Shown here: positions 1 to 8,935 of the stretch, piece after piece | Layout of the letters: every line of letters begins with the position of its first letter | Position numbering within the stretch: position 1 is the stretch's first letter | NCBI RefSeq assembly: GCF_000484535.1 | Contig: NC_022600.1 | Coordinates: 868,001-932,000, forward strand | From: Gloeobacter kilaueensis JS1 | GTDB lineage: Bacteria > Cyanobacteriota > Cyanobacteriia > Gloeobacterales > Gloeobacteraceae | Length of the DNA stretch: 64,000 bases | Direction of reading: 5' to 3' | Position numbers and translations under genes: made by a program | Notes under the pieces: model-generated | Told to the model about the DNA's origin: nothing | Seen by the model: the letters and a program-made list of their open reading frames with translations, nothing else | Database searches by the model: none

Positions 1-52
1 CGGTGTGCCCAACGAGATTGTCATCCAGCCTGATAGCCACCAGTTTCTTTAG
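1..52 (+). CDS. C-terminal end of an upstream gene (partial)
   Basis: Reading from base 2 there is an open frame ending in TAG at 50-52 whose last residues read GVPNEIVIQPDSHQFL. It is on the same strand as the next gene, 26 bases upstream of it, and has the look of a real C-terminus, but only 16 residues are visible. No family can be assigned. Confidence 0.35.
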   Translation, partial: GVPNEIVIQPDSHQFL

Positions 53-78
53 TACTCCGTATCTTTCAGGTAACGCTC

Positions 79-636
79 ATGACCGATTCCAGCCAGCTTC
101 CGCGCCGAGTGACCGTCGAGCGCGACGAGTCGCCCCTCAGCACCGTTCAAAACCTGATCGAGCGCATTCGCCAGGTTCACGCCCTCGAACACGCGACGAT
201 CTGGGTGCTCTCCGAACAACTGCCGGAGGTGCAACTGAGCGGTTTTTCAACCGACCGGGGCTTTTTTATCTACGGCCCGCTCGATACGGGATTGCTCCTG
301 CGCGCTTCCCACCAGGCGCTGGAGCGGATCAACCGGGGCGAAGAAAATCTGGCGATTCATCCGCGCTGCGGCACCAACCTCTCGGTCGGAATGCTGATTA
401 CGGCCACGGTTGGACTCGGAGCGAGTTTGCTGTTGCCGCGCAAGCCCCTGCCGCAACTGCTCGCGATCGGCGCGGCGGCAGCGACGGCTTCCCAACTGGC
501 GACGGGTGTCGGAGCCCTCGCCCAGCGCCACCTCACCACTTCGATTCCCCGCAACCTCGAGATCGTCAACGCCCGTACCCTGAGCGACTGGGCCGGTCGC
601 CACAGCCACTTCGTCGAGACCCGCTACGTCGGCTAG
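79..636 (+). CDS. DUF6391 family protein
   Basis: This 185-residue protein carries the HALEHATIWVL motif (residues about 34-44) that I associate with DUF6391, a family found mainly in cyanobacteria. A Gly/Ala/Leu-rich stretch at about residues 103-140 is likely to form one or two membrane segments. The start ATG is 26 bases after the preceding partial frame. Function is unknown; membrane association is an inference from composition. The His-x-x-x-H pattern in the motif could bind a metal, but that is only a guess. Confidence 0.6.
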   Translation: MTDSSQLPRRVTVERDESPLSTVQNLIERIRQVHALEHATIWVLSEQLPEVQLSGFSTDRGFFIYGPLDTGLLLRASHQALERINRGEENLAIHPRCGTNLSVGMLITATVGLGASLLLPRKPLPQLLAIGAAAATASQLATGVGALAQRHLTTSIPRNLEIVNARTLSDWAGRHSHFVETRYVG

Positions 637-749
637 CCGACTGCCCTCCCGAACAGCGCCTGCTGCCCAATCTAGGATCCAGACAAAGTTAGGATAGAAA
701 GGCGAGCAGTACCGGTGGGGCCAGATTGGGCCGGGCTGGAGGATAGAAG

Positions 750-1988
750 TTGGCGCTTACGATCTTGCATTACATTTTGCCGCCCATCGTTGGCGCTGCA
801 ATTGGCTTTACCTCCGACACCCTCGCGATAAAGATGCTCTTTCGGCCTTATAAGCCGAAGTATATTTTTGGCCGCAAGATTCCGCTGACGCCGGGGCTTT
901 TTCCAAAGGGGCAGGAGCGCTTTGCCCGCAAGGTGGCCCAGATGCTCACCGACAAGCTGCTCACCCCCGAGGAGGTGCAGCGCATCGCCCAGCGCCTGCT
1001 CACCCCGGAGCGGCTCGAAGAAGGGGTGCGCTTTGCCCTGCTCTACGCCCTGGGCGAATACAGCGATGGCCGCAAGCGGGCGCGGCTCGCGGTGGCACTG
1101 GGCAACGTGCTCAAAGAGGTCTTCAGCGAATCGCTGCCGCGCTGGATCGACACCCTCAGCCGCTCGCCGGCTTCTACCCGCCTTTTTGAGCAACTATTCG
1201 ATCAGGTGGCCCTGTCGCTGCGGATCAACGAAGAACAGGCCGCCCGGCTCGCCCTCTGGATCGAGCAGAACGTCTTTACCCCCGATCGCCTGCGCCTGGC
1301 CCTTGTCAACCTGCTCACCAACCAGACGATCGACGCCCTCGACAAGGAGGCGCGCGAGCGCAGCCAGGGCGGACTGTGGATCGTCGCAAACGTCGTTGGC
1401 ATCAAAGGACCGCTCTCGCGCTTCAAGGCGTTTTTAGTCGAGCAGCCCCAGGCCGCCGACGAGTTGCTCACCCGCTTTCTGGCCGAAGCTGGGGTGCGCG
1501 GGCGACTTACCGGAGCACTGACGGGCCTCAGCGTCCAGACGCTTTCGCTCGCTACCGTTCAGGATCTGAGACGTCAGTTCGTCGAGAGTTTGACCAGTGG
1601 CCTCAGCGCCCAGGGACCGCTGCTCAGCCAGCGGCTGGGCGAATCGATCGACTGGAACCGCTCCGCTGCCGAAGTGCTCGATCGAATCGTCACCTCCGAG
1701 AAGACCCTCGTCTGGATCGACAAGCTGGCTGAGGGCAGCAGCCGGATGCTCGATCGCTACTTGAGCCGCGAACTGGAACCGCTGGTGATGAAATTTTTGC
1801 CTGCCCTCGGCCTGGAGCAGATGGTGATCACAAAGATCTGCAATACCTCCGCCCAGGAGCTGGAGGCGGCGATCCAGCAGGTGGCCAAAAACGAGTTGAA
1901 GGCCATCCCCTACGTCGGCATGTTTCTGGGCTTTTGCGTCGGCATGTTCGAGGTGTTTCTCATCACCTTCGTCATTCCCATCGGCTGA
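750..1988 (+). CDS. DUF445 family membrane protein
   Basis: The 412-residue product begins with a hydrophobic segment followed by [15 protein letters not shown] and [15 protein letters not shown], hallmark strings of the DUF445 (YheB-like) family, and ends with a second hydrophobic segment ([23 protein letters not shown]). The layout is membrane anchor, long charged helical middle, membrane anchor, as usual for the family. The start is TTG at 750, chosen because GGAGGA lies 7 bases upstream (737-742). The biochemical role of DUF445 proteins is unknown. Confidence 0.75.
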   Translation: MALTILHYILPPIVGAAIGFTSDTLAIKMLFRPYKPKYIFGRKIPLTPGLFPKGQERFARKVAQMLTDKLLTPEEVQRIAQRLLTPERLEEGVRFALLYALGEYSDGRKRARLAVALGNVLKEVFSESLPRWIDTLSRSPASTRLFEQLFDQVALSLRINEEQAARLALWIEQNVFTPDRLRLALVNLLTNQTIDALDKEARERSQGGLWIVANVVGIKGPLSRFKAFLVEQPQAADELLTRFLAEAGVRGRLTGALTGLSVQTLSLATVQDLRRQFVESLTSGLSAQGPLLSQRLGESIDWNRSAAEVLDRIVTSEKTLVWIDKLAEGSSRMLDRYLSRELEPLVMKFLPALGLEQMVITKICNTSAQELEAAIQQVAKNELKAIPYVGMFLGFCVGMFEVFLITFVIPIG

Positions 1989-2169
1989 GCTGCATGGACT
2001 CGTGCATATTTTGCGAGAACACTGCCTAAGCTTTTTATAGAGCGATTTTCATCAGGGTTTTCTATCAGCCCAGGTCATTCTGGGCTCATCTCAGTCTGTC
2101 TATTCGCTGCTTATTTTTGGCAGTGAAGCTGGCCGATCGGTGGTTGTTTGACTGCCGATTCAGACTGCT

Positions 2170-2826
2170 ATGGCCCGATGCGTGAAAAGCGGCTCGTTCC
2201 CCATTCAGGTGACCAACATGCTCGTTTCAACCTTTGAAATCCTGCTCAAGCCCCAGTTTCCGAAGAAGCTTCCCCCCGTCATTCCTCCTGCTCCTACCGG
2301 TGTCGAAGCCCTCAGCCGGACGGTAATCCAGGCGTATTTTCTGACGATCGCCAACGTCAACTTCTTCGATGTCACCGTCTCGCTGGTCTTTACGATCCGC
2401 TTCCCGGTCGATACGCCGCCGACGGAAGAACCCACCTCGTTCAAGGACTTCATCGATGCGATCGATATTACCGGAGTGAATCTCACCAACACCCAACTGA
2501 TTCCTGAAGCAGTGCCCGCCAACAACAAAGCCCGCCTCACCTTCACGATCCCGGCGAACACGACCAGCCAGCTCATCTTACAGCCCGATTTCATCACCAG
2601 GCCCGAACGGCTGAAGTCGGCCAATTTCGAGGCTCGCGGCTACGTCGAGATTTTCCTCTCTTCGCTTTCTGGTTCCAATACGGCGACGCTGCTGCTCACC
2701 CCCGAACAGCGCGGCACCTTCTTCAAAGATCTCGATGCAAAGCTGGAGGCGAATATCGGCCTCGATCAAATTGCCTACGGTCTGCCGATCAGCAACGGCG
2801 GCGTCTTCAACCTGGACAACCTGTAG
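2170..2826 (+). CDS. hypothetical protein, beta-rich
   Basis: A 218-residue protein with no family I recognise. Its composition (alternating Thr/Val/Ile/Phe, few charged helices, no Cys) suggests a beta-sandwich. There is no signal peptide. A second ATG at 2218 has an AGGTGA sequence just upstream and may be the true start, giving 202 residues. The gene stands alone between a DUF445 gene and a DUF1350 gene, with a G/C-rich hairpin after its stop. Confidence 0.5.
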   Translation: MARCVKSGSFPIQVTNMLVSTFEILLKPQFPKKLPPVIPPAPTGVEALSRTVIQAYFLTIANVNFFDVTVSLVFTIRFPVDTPPTEEPTSFKDFIDAIDITGVNLTNTQLIPEAVPANNKARLTFTIPANTTSQLILQPDFITRPERLKSANFEARGYVEIFLSSLSGSNTATLLLTPEQRGTFFKDLDAKLEANIGLDQIAYGLPISNGGVFNLDNL

Positions 2827-2838
2827 GTATCTGAACCC

Positions 2839-2880
2839 CTCACCCCCTGCCCCCTCTCCCAGATGGGGAGAGGGGTGAGG
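2839..2880. repeat. G/C hairpin repeat of cyanobacterial type
   Basis: CCCCTCTCCC (2851-2860) pairs exactly with GGGAGAGGGG (2866-2875) over a 5-base loop, and CCTCA/TGAGG can extend the stem past a bulge. Similar CCCTCACCCC...CTCTCCC elements are scattered through many cyanobacterial genomes. There is no T-run after it, so it is better described as an intergenic repeat than as an intrinsic terminator. Confidence 0.6.
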
Positions 2881-2926
2881 AGGGCAAGTTCAAAACCGAC
2901 CTGCCACCCAATCCCCCCAAATCGTC

Positions 2927-3709
2927 ATGCGCAAACTATTTGAACCGATCGCCCATAGCTGGATTGCCCGCCATCCCGAACCGCTCGGGGTGATCGAATT
3001 TATCGGCGGTGCCCTCTTTGGCACCCTGCCCTGGCTGAATTACGACGCTTTTTTGCAGAGCATCTACGATGCAGGCTACACGGTGATCGCCGTGCCTTTT
3101 CGATTCGGCTTCGATCACGAGGCGATTGCGAAGATTTTACTTGACGAGCGCACCAGCATCCGCGCCCTGCTCGATTACCCGGCGGATCTGCCCCACATCT
3201 GGGTGGGCCACAGTCTCGGCTGCAAGTACATTATTTTGCTCGAAGCCCACGGCCAGATCTACAACCAGCCCTCGCTGTTGATTGCACCGGATATCGCCGA
3301 CACCCGCAACGCCGTCCCGGTGCCCATCCCCGGCCTGGTCGAATTTCTCGATGCCCACGGGCTCGGTGCCATTCCTACCCGCGCCCAGACCCAGCAGCTG
3401 GTGCGCGAGAGTGCCCTGTTCAACCTGACAGGATTGATCTCGTTTGCCAGTGACGATATCGCCGGAAACCAGGCCGGTCTGCCTCCCGAGAGCGATGTGG
3501 GCTGGTTTGTTTCTACCCTCGCCGATCGCAGGTTGCTCAAGGCGGAACTGCCGGGCCGCCACAACGACATCATCGGCGTGAGCATGGGTGAGGACGTCTT
3601 TGACCTCGATCCCCACGATGGGCTGGTGCAACGCGGGCCGCGCGCCCTCGAATTGCTCGCGGTCGAGCTGCTGGAGAAGTTGCGCGGCAAGGCGGAGAAG
3701 CTGGTCTAG
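2927..3709 (+). CDS. DUF1350 family alpha/beta-hydrolase-like protein
   Basis: The 260-residue protein has the N-terminal GVIEFIGGALFGTLPWLNY motif typical of DUF1350, a family shared by cyanobacteria and plastids, and a GHSLG nucleophile-elbow sequence at about residues 94-98, as in alpha/beta hydrolases. Substrate is unknown. Its stop codon overlaps that of the convergent peroxiredoxin gene on the other strand through a shared CTAG (3706-3709). Confidence 0.75.
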   Translation: MRKLFEPIAHSWIARHPEPLGVIEFIGGALFGTLPWLNYDAFLQSIYDAGYTVIAVPFRFGFDHEAIAKILLDERTSIRALLDYPADLPHIWVGHSLGCKYIILLEAHGQIYNQPSLLIAPDIADTRNAVPVPIPGLVEFLDAHGLGAIPTRAQTQQLVRESALFNLTGLISFASDDIAGNQAGLPPESDVGWFVSTLADRRLLKAELPGRHNDIIGVSMGEDVFDLDPHDGLVQRGPRALELLAVELLEKLRGKAEKLV

Positions 3710-4155
3710 CTCAAGGCGGCGAGCGCACCCAAAAGTTCTTCGTCCTCGCGCTTGAAGATCGGGATCGATTCGACGTGCTTGTAGCGGACGATCCCCTGCT
3801 TATCGACGATAAAGTAGGCCCGCGCCACCCCGAGAAAGCCGCTCACGCCGTAGAGGGCGGCGACGCGCTTGTCGCTGTCGCTTAGAAGCGGAAACTGGGC
3901 TCCAAGCGAAGCGGCGAATTTATTCTTGTTATCGACCGAGCCGGTACTGATGCCCAGGATCACCGTGTCCTTGTTGTCGAACTTCGACCAGTCCTCGACG
4001 AAGCAGGTGAGTTCTTTGGTGCAGACAGGAGTAAAGTCTCCCGGATAAAAGGCGAGCAGGACGTTTTTTTGCCCCCGGTACTGCGAGAGGGCCACCGTTC
4101 CCTGCGAACCGTCGAGGCTAAAGTCCGGAGCCTGCTGACCGACTTCGACGCTCAT
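3706..4155 (-). CDS. thiol peroxiredoxin (AhpC/TSA family)
   Basis: The 149-residue protein reduces peroxides through a catalytic cysteine. The motif FYPGDFTPVCTKE contains the conserved Pro-x3-Thr-x2-Cys, and the remainder shows the thioredoxin-like pattern of the family. A second Cys five residues later may resolve the disulfide, as in Bcp/PrxQ types, so assignment to a subclass is uncertain. The start at 4155 is preceded by GGGAGAAAAGG. It lies inside the last 38 bases of the upstream gene on the same strand, so the two are probably cotranscribed. Confidence 0.85.
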   Translation of the reverse strand: MSVEVGQQAPDFSLDGSQGTVALSQYRGQKNVLLAFYPGDFTPVCTKELTCFVEDWSKFDNKDTVILGISTGSVDNKNKFAASLGAQFPLLSDSDKRVAALYGVSGFLGVARAYFIVDKQGIVRYKHVESIPIFKREDEELLGALAALS

Positions 4156-5167
4156 CCTTTTCTCCCAACGCTGATTCCAGGATAACTGGCAGGGCAGCGC
4201 GCAGGCCCGCCCCACAGCGGCGGTGCTTGATAAGCTCTCCCGCATCTTCGAGTTGAAAGTTCGTCAGGGTGCGGTCGCCGCCGCCCTGGTCGTTGACCAG
4301 ATCGCCGAACTGGGCAATCCGAATGTCGTAGCTACCCAGGCCGACGCCCCGCTGGGGACCGGTGACGATGTACAGCGACTGGCCCGCGAAGAGCACGTTG
4401 CTCGGCTGGTCCGATAGATCGAGGCCGAGGGCGCGGCCCATCTGGAACATCGTCTGCTGGAGCACCTGCTCGGGGTGCCACCACTGAAAGTTCCCCTGCA
4501 ACAGCCCCGGTTTGAAGCGCTTGAGGGGCACGCGCACGATCATCCGGCCCGTCTGCTCGTCGATAAAGTAGCCGCTGTAATCCGGATAGTCCTGGTAAGC
4601 CTCGATGCGCACGTCGGCTTCCTCGGGCCTGCTGGTGAGGATAAAAGGCTCCATGACGCTGCCTTTATGAAAGCTGCTGATGGCGGCGTTCCACTTGGTC
4701 ACCCCCAGGTGCATCGCCCGAATCGCCACCTCCGGCACCGCTTCGCTGCTGTCCTCCATCTGGTCTGAAACATAGACTTTGAGCGGAAAGCAGGCGGGAA
4801 TGCGGGCGTTGGCGCGGGCGCGCAGACTGAATTCGACCGCCCCGGCAGCGATCGGTAGCTGCAGATTGGCAAGGGCCGCCTGGGCGCTCTGGCGCACCGC
4901 CGACTGTTGCTCGGATGGTGGGCCATCCACCTCCATTTCGATCCCGCTTAGATGACCATCGGGCTGTACCTGGGCGCGCACATGCACGAGGGCGTCGCTC
5001 TTCAAGCTGGGCAGCTTCCACTTTTGAGCGAACGCCTGGCGGGCTGTCAGGGGCCGCTCGATGTCGCTGCTCAGGCGCAGATCGCCCGTCACCGGTGCTT
5101 CGGCTGCCAGCAACGGTCTGGAGATCAAGGCGACGAGCGCGCAGCAAAAAAAGAATCGACCGTCCAT
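4118..5167 (-). CDS. secreted metzincin-like protein lacking zinc ligands
   Basis: A 349-residue protein with an N-terminal signal peptide (cleavage probably after ALISRPLLAA), then a TonB-C-like segment (about residues 58-118), then a domain laid out like the matrixin-type proteases of cyanobacteria: a conserved ADVRIEAY strand, a middle VRVPLKRF strand, and a helix at 241-251. In that helix the expected HExxHxxGxxH reads FQMGRALGLDL, so the Glu and all three His are replaced while the surrounding MGRALGL-x-x-SDQPxNVLF framework is kept. It is probably a non-catalytic relative. The 3' end overlaps the peroxiredoxin gene. Confidence 0.6.
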   Translation of the reverse strand: MDGRFFFCCALVALISRPLLAAEAPVTGDLRLSSDIERPLTARQAFAQKWKLPSLKSDALVHVRAQVQPDGHLSGIEMEVDGPPSEQQSAVRQSAQAALANLQLPIAAGAVEFSLRARANARIPACFPLKVYVSDQMEDSSEAVPEVAIRAMHLGVTKWNAAISSFHKGSVMEPFILTSRPEEADVRIEAYQDYPDYSGYFIDEQTGRMIVRVPLKRFKPGLLQGNFQWWHPEQVLQQTMFQMGRALGLDLSDQPSNVLFAGQSLYIVTGPQRGVGLGSYDIRIAQFGDLVNDQGGGDRTLTNFQLEDAGELIKHRRCGAGLRAALPVILESALGEKDERRSRSAGSGL

Positions 5168-5208
5168 GGCAGTACTGTATCAATTACAGAAAAGTCCGTG
5201 CTGGACAT

Positions 5209-6672
5209 TTAGAAATCGACAAAGACTTCCGGGACGAAGCTGCCGTGCAGGCCGTAGGGAACGTGGTGCGGCAGCAGGAGGCGGGCGATGCGATCGAGAC
5301 TGCGGGCGTCGAGGATGACAATATCCGACGCCTGACGCTGGGCATCGTAGACGATCGCGATCACCCAGCCGTCGTCTTCGCTGTTACTTTCGGGGCGCGG
5401 CACAAAGACCGGCTCGCTGATAAAGCCCTCGGGGGCAAAGTTCGCAAAGATCGCCTCGCCCGCCTGGATGTCGAATTTGCCGATCGCCTGGAGTGGTCCG
5501 TTGCGATCGGCGCTCGCCGTTGCCCCCAGGTAGACGAAGCGGTAGGAGCGGCCCATGCGGTCGGGGTGGATCTGGGGAAATTCGACGGCGCGACGGAGCA
5601 AGGGCCGGGTGCGCACCTCACCTGTAGCCACGTCGATCTCGCTGCGCCAGAGCCAGCCTTGAGGGACGCGATCGAAGTCGATCTGCCGGAAGTCGCCGTT
5701 GCCGAGGGTTGTCAGGTACTCCTCGTAGCGGACGCTGTCGAGGACGATCGTGCCCTCCTGCTCGAAGGCGTTGACGTGGTGAAAGGCAAAGAAAGGCTCG
5801 GTCTCGATCGTGCGCACCTGCCCGCCGCTTCGGGGAATGAGCAGCATCCGTCCCGGCTGGTCGGCGGCGAGGCGCAGGCACTCGCCCGCCGCCTTCATGC
5901 CAAAGACGAAGGGCAGCGGATCGAGGGCGAGGGGACTCTGAAAAAAGATCCAGTAATTGTCGCTGAAGGCAAAGTCGTGCAGGAAGGCAAAGCCCGGCAG
6001 GGTGTAGGTGGCCTCGACCTGCACCTGGCCGGAGGGGGTGAGCCGGTAAAGCGCCAGATCGCTCACCAGCCCGGCGCGCACCCCAAAAGCGAGCAAGTCG
6101 CCTGTCTGGGGCTCCAGGCGCGGATGGGCAGTAAAGGGTTTGCCGCCCGCCAGCACGCCCCCCAGATCGTCCGTACCAAAGGTTTCGAGGCTTGCCGGAT
6201 CGAGGCGATGGGGCGGGGCGGCTTCCCAGAGGGCGAATAGCCGCCCGTTCCAGTAGATGACGTTGGTGTTGGCGACGTTTTTGAAAGAAAAGTCAAAAGC
6301 GTTGAGCCAGAAACCACCGGGCCTGAGCGTGCCAAAGACGTTCTTGAGCAGGATGCGCCCGGCCTGGGATTCTTTGATGAAACCCTCGGTGCGCACGTAG
6401 CGGTTCTGAAAGTGCGCCCGCCCCGCTTTGAAGCTCACCGCCGCGATCATCCCGTCGCCGTCGAAGGGATGGCCGTAGGCGACACCGCCCCGGTCGAAGC
6501 GCCCCGGCCCATTGCGAAAAAGGGTTCCCGTCAGCTCCGGCGGGATGGTGCCCTCGATGTCGGTGATCCCGTAGGCGTGCTCGGCTTCGAGGGTGCGGTA
6601 GCCCGTCGCCCAGCCGGACTGCAAAAAGGACGACGGTGAAACGGAACTCTGGGAGCGCGAGGAGGCAGACAT
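5209..6672 (-). CDS. carotenoid oxygenase (apocarotenoid-15,15'-oxygenase type)
   Basis: The 487-residue protein belongs to the carotenoid cleavage oxygenase family (RPE65/CCD), non-heme iron enzymes that cleave apocarotenoids to retinal-type aldehydes. Four iron-ligand histidines are visible in the expected contexts: H183 (TAHPR), H232 (FLHDFAF), H298 (AFHHVNAFE) and H476 (GLHGSFVPE). Length and spacing closely match the Synechocystis enzyme of about 490 residues. The product in this organism is not shown by sequence; retinal for a rhodopsin is a reasonable inference. It stands alone on the minus strand. Confidence 0.88.
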   Translation of the reverse strand: MSASSRSQSSVSPSSFLQSGWATGYRTLEAEHAYGITDIEGTIPPELTGTLFRNGPGRFDRGGVAYGHPFDGDGMIAAVSFKAGRAHFQNRYVRTEGFIKESQAGRILLKNVFGTLRPGGFWLNAFDFSFKNVANTNVIYWNGRLFALWEAAPPHRLDPASLETFGTDDLGGVLAGGKPFTAHPRLEPQTGDLLAFGVRAGLVSDLALYRLTPSGQVQVEATYTLPGFAFLHDFAFSDNYWIFFQSPLALDPLPFVFGMKAAGECLRLAADQPGRMLLIPRSGGQVRTIETEPFFAFHHVNAFEQEGTIVLDSVRYEEYLTTLGNGDFRQIDFDRVPQGWLWRSEIDVATGEVRTRPLLRRAVEFPQIHPDRMGRSYRFVYLGATASADRNGPLQAIGKFDIQAGEAIFANFAPEGFISEPVFVPRPESNSEDDGWVIAIVYDAQRQASDIVILDARSLDRIARLLLPHHVPYGLHGSFVPEVFVDF

Positions 6673-6720
6673 CGTGACTTAGATAAACTCGACAGCGCTC
6701 CCAAATCTTAACAAACGGTT

Positions 6721-7584
6721 CTAGCCTTCGCGGAAGACCAGATTTTCCGGCGGTTCGTCCAGCTGTAACTGCTGGCCTGAGACGGTGATCAAACTGTCGA
6801 AGTGGGTAAAGCGCCCCTCCGGCAACACCGTCACCTCGTCCGCCTGGGCTTCGAGAAAGCTTTTGAACCCTTCGAGGCCCGGCTCGCCATTGTTGAGTTC
6901 GATATATTCGACCAGACGGCGAAAGAGCTTGGGCAGAATTACAACCTCGTCGGTGATCGTCGCCAGGCTGTCGAGGCTGAACCCGGAATTGGTCCGGTCG
7001 GAGGGCCAGAGCCCCAATCCGTCGTTGCGGGCGGCCTGGGCGGCCTGGGTCAGTTCCCGGCGCAGATCGGCGTAGAGCTTGGAGTAAAAGGTCGGATAGA
7101 CCAATCCAGCGGCGAGGAGCTGGTAGTTGGCACTCTCGCCCAGGAGATTGGTGTCAAGAAAAACACCGTCGCCGTCCTGCTCGTCGCTCTCGCCTGCAAA
7201 GGCAAAGGCTACGGCCCGGCCATACTTGTCGGCAAAGCGAGAAAGAATATAGCCGCGCACGCTCTCGGGGGTGGCCGAAGCGATCGTCTCGTCGCTGCTG
7301 CGGCTGAACTCGGTGAAGCCGAGAGACTTGAGCAGAGCGTCGGAAGCCGCCTCGGCGTACTGGAGAGGCTGGCGCTCTTCACCCCCCCGACTGACGGGTG
7401 GCCGGTAGTGGGTCTCCAGCGCATCGATCGCATCGAGCCGCAGCTGGGCACCGCCGCTGCGGTTGCGCTTGACCCGGCCCAGCTTATCCCACAGATCTGG
7501 ATTGTCCGGGTAGAACTTGATCGAGTCGCCGTCGGGCCGTGCGCCGACGATCCGGTACTCGCCCTTGATCAAAAAAAGTGGCAT
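6721..7584 (-). CDS. thermonuclease-fold (SNase-like) protein
   Basis: The 287-residue protein begins without a signal peptide and shows the staphylococcal-nuclease pattern: DGDSIKFYP near the N-terminus, AQLRLDAIDALETHY (compare VRLxGIDAPE), and AARNDGLGLWP (compare AxxxxxGLW). The family cleaves nucleic acids; whether this member is active is unclear because the catalytic Arg/Glu positions cannot be fixed by eye. ATG at 7584 is preferred to an in-frame TTG at 7590. The C-terminal 100 residues are an unrecognised extension. Confidence 0.65.
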   Translation of the reverse strand: MPLFLIKGEYRIVGARPDGDSIKFYPDNPDLWDKLGRVKRNRSGGAQLRLDAIDALETHYRPPVSRGGEERQPLQYAEAASDALLKSLGFTEFSRSSDETIASATPESVRGYILSRFADKYGRAVAFAFAGESDEQDGDGVFLDTNLLGESANYQLLAAGLVYPTFYSKLYADLRRELTQAAQAARNDGLGLWPSDRTNSGFSLDSLATITDEVVILPKLFRRLVEYIELNNGEPGLEGFKSFLEAQADEVTVLPEGRFTHFDSLITVSGQQLQLDEPPENLVFREG

Positions 7585-7693
7585 CGGCAAAACTCCAGCG
7601 TGTTCGTTCCCTGCTTTGGCAGCCAGGGGAGAGCCATTTACCTATAGCAGGGCTTTGCGGTTTTATGCGGTCGCCTGCCATGCATCGGGCCGT

Positions 7694-8935
7694 TCACTTT
7701 TGCTGGTTGACGGCGCGGGGCAGGCGCTTTTCGAGGACAACGAGCGGCAGGCAGTTAAGAAGCGCGATCGCGGCCAGCCCCGGCCACAGCCAGTCGCTGA
7801 GCGGCCTTCCCAGATCGAGAATGCGCCCGCCCAGGGCTGGCCCGACAATGTAGCCCACCGCCCAGCACTGGGAGTTGATCGATAGATACGCGCCGCGCAG
7901 ATCCTCGGGGGCAAGGGCCGCGACCAGAGCCGAGGCTGCCGGGTGCATGAAGGCGAGGGCCACCGCCGCCGCCAGCAGCGCGGCGATGCCGGTGAATCCC
8001 GCTAGAGCCGGATTTTCTACCAGATAAAGAAGCACCAGCGCCACCGCCCAGAAAACTGCACTCACAGCCAGGGAGCGCGTCCGCCGCCAGCTGCTGCTGA
8101 GGCGGGCGACCGGAAACTGGATGAGCCCCAATAGCGCGACGTGGGCGATAAAACCCACTCCCAGTACCTTCTGCTCCAGCCCACCAAAGTCGCGCAGGTA
8201 GACGGGCACGGTGCTCTCCAGTTGCGCGGTGAGGGAGGTGAAGACCAGATTGATCGCCGCGTACAGCAGCAGGTTACTGTCGCGAAAGGCAACGCTGTAA
8301 CCGCCCAGGAGGGACGCTCTTGGATCAGAAGCGGGCCGGGTTTCTTTGATCGCCCGCAGCGCCACCAGCCAGAAACCCAAAAAGGCGAGGGCGTCGAGCC
8401 AGAAGAGCAGGCGGTAATTGCCCGTAAGGGCGATGAGCCCCTGGCCCACGACCACACCCAGCCCGAGGCCCAGACTGTCACCGGCGCGGGTGAGGCCGTA
8501 GGCTTCGGCGCGCTGAGCACCCGTAGTCAGATCAGCGACCGCCGCCTCGTTCGCCGGCCAGTACAGCCCGAAGCCCCAGCCGACGATCGCGTAGGCGCTC
8601 GCGTAGAGCACAAAGTCGTGGGTGATTGCGAATAGAGCATACCCGGCGCTGAGGGTAGCGAGCGCCACCAGCAACGTCCGCCGCCGGCCCCAGTCGGGCC
8701 GGTCGCTCAGCACACCGCCCACGAGGCGGCCCACGATGCCGCTCGCTCCGGAGGCGGCGATGCCCAGACCGAGCTGGGTATAGCTCAGTCCCAACTCACG
8801 GGTAAAGAAAATCGAGGCGTAAAAAAGAACGAACCCCAGCCCGAGGGAGGCGAGCAACCGGCCACCGAATAAAATCCAGATCGCCGCCGGTAGCTCTGGT
8901 AAAAAATCAGGGCGTGCTGCTGCGGGCCGTTTCAT
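7694..8935 (-). CDS. MFS transporter
   Basis: A 413-residue protein with about twelve hydrophobic segments in two halves. The first half contains GRLVGGVLSDRPDWGRRRTLL, the classic loop 2-3 motif of the major facilitator superfamily. Substrate unknown; the family is secondary transporters in the inner membrane. The ATG at 8935 is chosen because upstream in-frame codons lie within the preceding gene; with this start it overlaps the end of the TPR gene by 29 bases, implying one transcript. Confidence 0.8.
   Translation of the reverse strand: MKRPAAARPDFLPELPAAIWILFGGRLLASLGLGFVLFYASIFFTRELGLSYTQLGLGIAASGASGIVGRLVGGVLSDRPDWGRRRTLLVALATLSAGYALFAITHDFVLYASAYAIVGWGFGLYWPANEAAVADLTTGAQRAEAYGLTRAGDSLGLGLGVVVGQGLIALTGNYRLLFWLDALAFLGFWLVALRAIKETRPASDPRASLLGGYSVAFRDSNLLLYAAINLVFTSLTAQLESTVPVYLRDFGGLEQKVLGVGFIAHVALLGLIQFPVARLSSSWRRTRSLAVSAVFWAVALVLLYLVENPALAGFTGIAALLAAAVALAFMHPAASALVAALAPEDLRGAYLSINSQCWAVGYIVGPALGGRILDLGRPLSDWLWPGLAAIALLNCLPLVVLEKRLPRAVNQQK

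Noticed and set aside
4915-6240. A 441-codon plus-strand frame opposite the carotenoid oxygenase
   Set aside because: The minus strand encodes a full carotenoid oxygenase with all four iron ligands; the plus frame has no motif and spans the intergenic region.
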